Source: Conidiobolus incongruus B7586 (lineage: Eukaryota > Entomophthoromycota > Entomophthoromycetes > Entomophthorales > Conidiobolaceae). From it: DNA of 12,892 bases. Position 1 is the stretch's first letter. Each line of letters opens with the position of its first letter. Of the stretch, positions 8,901 to 12,892 are shown one piece after another. Where the stretch lies: NCBI GenBank assembly GCA_000697335.1, contig JNEM01014577.1, positions 1-12,892 of the forward strand, read 5' to 3'. The position numbers and the translations under genes are program-made. The notes beneath the pieces are model-generated. The model did not search any database. It saw only the letters and a program-made list of their open reading frames with translations, and was not told where the DNA came from.

Positions 8901-10700
8901 TATTCAAATTTTCAAAGTATTAATCAAGGGTTAAACATAATTTCTCCAACTTCCCTCAGTTATAAAACCCCAACCTTATTAAATTACCTCCAAAAGCCAT
9001 TTTTAACTGTTAGAAGTGTAATATTATAATGAGAAATTCACCAGAAAGTAACCATAACAAGTTATAAAAATTAAAAAAATACTGAAAATAAGCATCAATT
9101 GTCACTTTACAGTACCACAATAATAAATAAAATGATCAATTTAAGAACTAAAAAATATTAATTTTCACAATTTTTTAACAAACAAAATAAATAAAAGAAA
9201 TTTTCATTTTCATTTTTCCAACCTCGTATCAAACTATCCGATTTCAGACTAATTCGACCAATCATATTCCAAACTTAATATTCTATTTTTACTGTGAATT
9301 TCTTAAATTAGAATGAATACCCTCAATTCCTATAATGATTAAAACCTAAGACAATTTAAATAATTTAAATAAATTAATCTGGATATATGGGTTAGTTTAT
9401 AAGCTATTATTCTTGTTTTGACCAACTTATAAAAATATACCAGTATCAACATAAAGGATTTAAGACTTATTTTGGAGTCTACGATATTCTATTAGCTCGT
9501 GATAAGTATTTAAAGCCTTAGAACCTTATATTAAAATAAACATTAATATACACATTTTAATAATTGATATTCAATATATAGCAAAAAGGTTAAAAAGTAT
9601 AATATTAGATTTTACCAAGAAAATTCTACTATTCGGTTTCAGAGTTATTAAACATCATTTTAGTCAATTGAAAAGTATATCACTCCGATTGATTTTAATA
9701 ATATACCTTGAAAAATTGAATCACAAACTAGCTTCACTCATCTGTGTTTCAAATGGCATCTTAACAATAAACGTAAAACACTTTTGTAATAGAACCAACT
9801 TTGATTATTGTATTTTAAATCCATTAAAATTTTCCGTATGCTCAACAAATTTTAAATCAATGTTAAATATATTATTCCAATATATTCAAAATATCAAATT
9901 TCAAAAAATTTCTCCTATCTCGAATTTATGGCTTTGATAGAATATTGACTAATTATTTTCCAAATGAAATCAGCAAGTCCCATCACTTTAACTTTGAAAA
10001 TATAAAATAACTGTATTTAATAAAAGCTCAAATAGTTATTATTACTTCTCAGAAAATATATGAAATATTCTATTTTTAATTTAAAATCAAATTCAAAAGT
10101 CATTTGAACTAATAGTTCAAATAGTTCGTAATAATTTAATCTTTCAATTTAGATTCTAGAATAGATAGCCATTGTTTAATTTAAACAATTTTATTATTCT
10201 AAATTACAGAGTGATATATACTATAACAGGATGTATTAATGATAATTCTTGATATGAAATTACCTATCATATCAATTAATATTCAGATAAATGTTTATTT
10301 ATGTCAATAAATTCATTTTTCTCATTTAATTCAGAATTCAATAAATTTTTTGTCCTCGAATTTAACAAATTCTGCAAAAATTAAACAATTCTTCATATCA
10401 TTTATATATTTAGTTGCGTTCTTAATACTCATTGTATCTATATTGTAGTATCAAGAGTAATTTCATATGATAAATAATGGCTTATTATTGACCTCAAAGA
10501 TGTATAGTGATTTATTTCAGTATAATAAAACTAAACGATTGAAAATTCGATTAATATTAAAAAGCATTCTTTGGGAAAATATTCTGTAATCAAAACCTTT
10601 TAAATATATTATAAATCTCTACCTTGATTAGAATGACCAAATCATTTATAATAATAGCTTTATTTATGCTTTTTGTGGCTTTATCTTAAATTTATCCTCT
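8901..10700. other. Spacer with C-over-G skew, no gene seen
   Basis: This zone is less AT-extreme than its surroundings. On the plus strand C clearly exceeds G: 11 against 4 in 9241-9300, 14 against 6 in 9721-9780 and 8 against 1 in 9841-9900. The motif TCAAAT recurs. No frame on either strand shows domains, a good composition or paired splice sites. It may be a long 5' flank, a non-coding transcript or an eroded older sequence; I cannot tell which. Confidence 0.5.
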
Positions 10701-11237
10701 ACAACTAATTAATATAATATCACATATTTAATTATATTATATCGATATTGATCTATACTAACTGTTTGATATAACCACTTAATACACATATTTTAATCAT
10801 ATTTTCACGTATATTTTATTTAACTCTATTAGAAAATTAACACAAATATATTTATTTTTTTGGAGTTCAATATAATATATTCTTTAATTTGAATTCAAAA
10901 AACTCAAAGTTAAAAATTTAATTATACTATCCAAAAATTAACAGAACTATTAAATATTTATGAATATTTTAATATTTTTTAAAACGCTATATTCAGAATT
11001 TGAATAAAATTAAAATATCATGTACAAAGCATTTAACTAATTATATTTCTATTCATTATGTTAATCATTAATAAAATATTATTTAAGATAATTTCTGAAT
11101 ATATAATAATTACTTTATAAATATTTATTATTATTATTTTTCTATTAAGGTTAAATAATATTATTTCTAATTATTTATTTGGGCAACATATTGATCAATA
11201 AAGAGAGAACAAAATTAATATATTAATCTTTTATATT

Positions 11238-11358
11238 ATTAGTTTAGAAAAAAATGCCAAATTTTATGACTTTTGATTTTTCAGATATATTGCTAGTTTT
11301 GAAAAATCAAATATATATAAAATATATAAAAGAATCAATATTTTGAAAATATATATAC
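11238..11358 (+). repeat. Dispersed repeat copy B, with short open frame 11254-11346
   Basis: Partner of the copy at 2111-2235, in the same orientation about 9.1 kb away. The core matches without gaps for 105 bp. An ATG at 11254 opens a 30-codon frame beginning MPNFMTFDFS and containing IYIKYIKE, the part best conserved with the other copy (IKYI in both). Mismatches fall mostly on codon positions 1 and 3 and rarely on 2. I do not recognise a family. The segment ends just before the 584-bp tandem duplication, so both may belong to a larger repeat. Confidence 0.6.
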
Positions 11359-11368
11359 ACTAACTTTC

Positions 11369-11610
11369 AAAAATAAGTTATAAAATTAAAATTACTTATA
11401 TATTTACTTATATCTTAAATAACTCTGAATTTCATGAATTTTAATTAAAATATATAATTTATCTATATTTTTTGACTATAATTAACTATATTTCATTATA
11501 TTTCATTAATTATTGGTTGATATATTAAAACCTAAAATTTAACTAAGATAAGTTAAAAATTAGTGGGTTTATAAGTTAAAAAGATATAAATAACAAAACT
11601 TATAAATATT
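11369..11610. repeat. Tandem duplication, unit 1 (584-bp period)
   Basis: Two blocks recur at exactly the same offset of 584 bases. Block X (11369-11406) matches 11953-11990 at 33 of 38 positions. Block Y (11539-11573) matches 12123-12157 at 27 of 35. The sequence between the blocks aligns without gaps at roughly 55-70 percent by eye, well above the near-40 percent expected from composition. After block Y the offset slips by about five bases. Confidence 0.55.
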
Positions 11611-11952
11611 TTTTTATTGTATAATATATACTATAAAATTATTTAACTATTTTTTCAAAATTAATACTATAATATATAAATCTCTTTTTGAAATATTTAT
11701 ATATATATCAATCAACTTTATGATAAAAATAAATCAACTTATAAGTTTATTAGAATTATAATTATTAATTAAATAATTATATTTAAAGTTATTAAGAATA
11801 ATATTAAAAAAAACACTAAAACTTAAACTTAAATATATTAAAATTATAAATAAACATGATTAATAATATATTCATAGATTAATTTATATAATTAAGTATA
11901 ATATTACTATAAAAATATAACAAGAATTATAAAATTATTTATATTAATCTAT

Positions 11953-12190
11953 AAAAATAAGTTACAAAATCAAAAACACTTATATTTTTATTAATAACTT
12001 AATTAATATTTAATAAAATAAACTTAAATTAAATAATTAAAATCTATTATATTTATTAATAATATATATCATTAAGTGATGATATCTAGCTATTAAATGG
12101 TTAAAATATAAACTTTTAAATTTTACCTAAGGTGAATTATAAATTTGTAGGTTTTTAGTGATAAAAAAAATTAAAACTTAATATATTTAC
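11953..12190. repeat. Tandem duplication, unit 2 (584-bp period)
   Basis: Second, diverged unit of the duplication that begins at 11369. It carries the counterparts of blocks X and Y at a constant offset, so an old tandem duplication of about 0.58 kb is the simplest reading. A related string (GTTTGTAGGGTATAAAATCAAC) occurs again near 12214, so parts of the unit may be dispersed more widely. Confidence 0.5.
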
Positions 12191-12892
12191 CTTTAGCTTT
12201 TCTAACTTCTTTAAGTTTGTAGGGTATAAAATCAACTAACTTTTTATACTAAAAAAAATTAATCTTGTTTTATACTTTTTAAATATATTTTTAAAGCTAA
12301 TTTAAATCTTTTATTAGAGGGAAACCTTTAATAGCTTTTTTTAACTAATCTTAAAGATATTTAATTAGGTTAAAGTTAAGAGATTAAAAAAACCACTTTA
12401 TAAATATTATGTTATTATTTTTAAGCTATTTGGTAGTAAAAGCTATAATATAACAAAAGATATTATCTTATTAAAAAATAATATTAGATTTATTTAACTT
12501 ATATTATTCAATGGTTTTTTTTAATTTATTATTTAAAATATTTTAATATATCTGAATATTAATTTGTTTATTAACTTTACAAAGATACTTTATATCTAAA
12601 GATAATATATATCCTTAAATAATAATTAACCTATTATTATATTTTTTGGTAAAATTAACATAATAATTATAAAATAACTTAGAATCTTTTTTAAAGCATT
12701 TAATATTTTTATTAAATCTACTAAAATGTATTTTTGTTTTATTAAACTAAATAACTTTACTTTAATTAGTTTTAGTTTAATATTAATAATGATATTTAAA
12801 TTCTTATTTAATTTTATAATAGGATTTTTTTAATTATGGGTGTTTCTTCTTAAAATATAAATAATATCTATACTAATATAATATATATATAT

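Larger units (their letters stand above)
10701..12892. other. Extremely AT-rich spacer with repeats, no gene seen
   Basis: G+C drops again to the level of the left-hand spacer. The zone holds dispersed repeat copy B and a diverged tandem duplication, listed separately. It also has a 12-bp palindrome AACTTATAAGTT at 11736-11747 and a weak stem at 12341-12372 (TTAACTAAT against ATTAGGTTAA, one bulge). The window ends in a TA run. No coding region is supported. Confidence 0.65.

Noticed and set aside
9668-9937. 89-codon plus-strand frame in the skewed zone
   Set aside because: No recognisable motif or signal. It has a low-complexity I/L/N/K/S composition and no paired splice sites to extend it. 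It could be revisited if transcripts map here.
12076-12082. GTGATGA, a perfect box C, suggesting a C/D snoRNA
   Set aside because: No CTGA box D follows at a usual distance and there is no terminal stem. The similar TGATGA at 3633 also lacks a box D.

Overview
The window comes from an AT-rich nuclear genome of a microbial eukaryote. Non-coding DNA has very little G+C: single 60-base lines I counted hold only 3 G/C, while lines inside the one large gene run at about 35 to 47 percent. The eukaryotic signs are a 50-nt spliceosomal intron (GTAAGT donor, TTCTAAT-like branch site, ATAG acceptor) and a tRNA-His with A73 and no encoded G-1. The protein is a P5-type ATPase with a secreted, cysteine-rich N-terminal head. 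Together with the short intron this fits an early-diverging fungus (Mucoromycota or Glomeromycotina grade), but other protists, including oomycete-like ones, are not excluded. Taxonomy is inference.

Layout. Positions 1-513 are non-coding with one imperfect hairpin and one G-rich patch. A tRNA-His(GTG) lies at 514-584 on the minus strand, with its internal promoter boxes and a T4 terminator. Positions 585-4177 are AT-rich spacer with TA microsatellites, a 23-bp palindrome, an 82-bp MITE-like inverted repeat and one copy of a dispersed repeat. Positions 4178-8454 (minus) hold the only protein gene, a two-exon P5B-like P-type ATPase of 1408 residues. The longest uninterrupted frame starts inside the intron. 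Splicing instead joins it to a short first exon that encodes a signal peptide. Positions 8455-8900 are its probable promoter, with two adjacent perfect palindromes and CCAAT boxes. Positions 8900-12892 are spacer: a C-over-G skewed zone to about 10.6 kb, then a very AT-rich zone with the second copy of the dispersed repeat and a diverged tandem duplication with a 584-bp period.

The tRNA and the ATPase are independent transcription units. The points most worth following are the ATPase's unusual motifs (SPLLP in the fourth core helix, loss of one probable substrate-side aspartate, 13 lumenal cysteines) and the two dispersed repeat copies. Those copies align without gaps for 105 bp and carry matching short open frames. 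I found no CRISPR array, operon or defence-type system.
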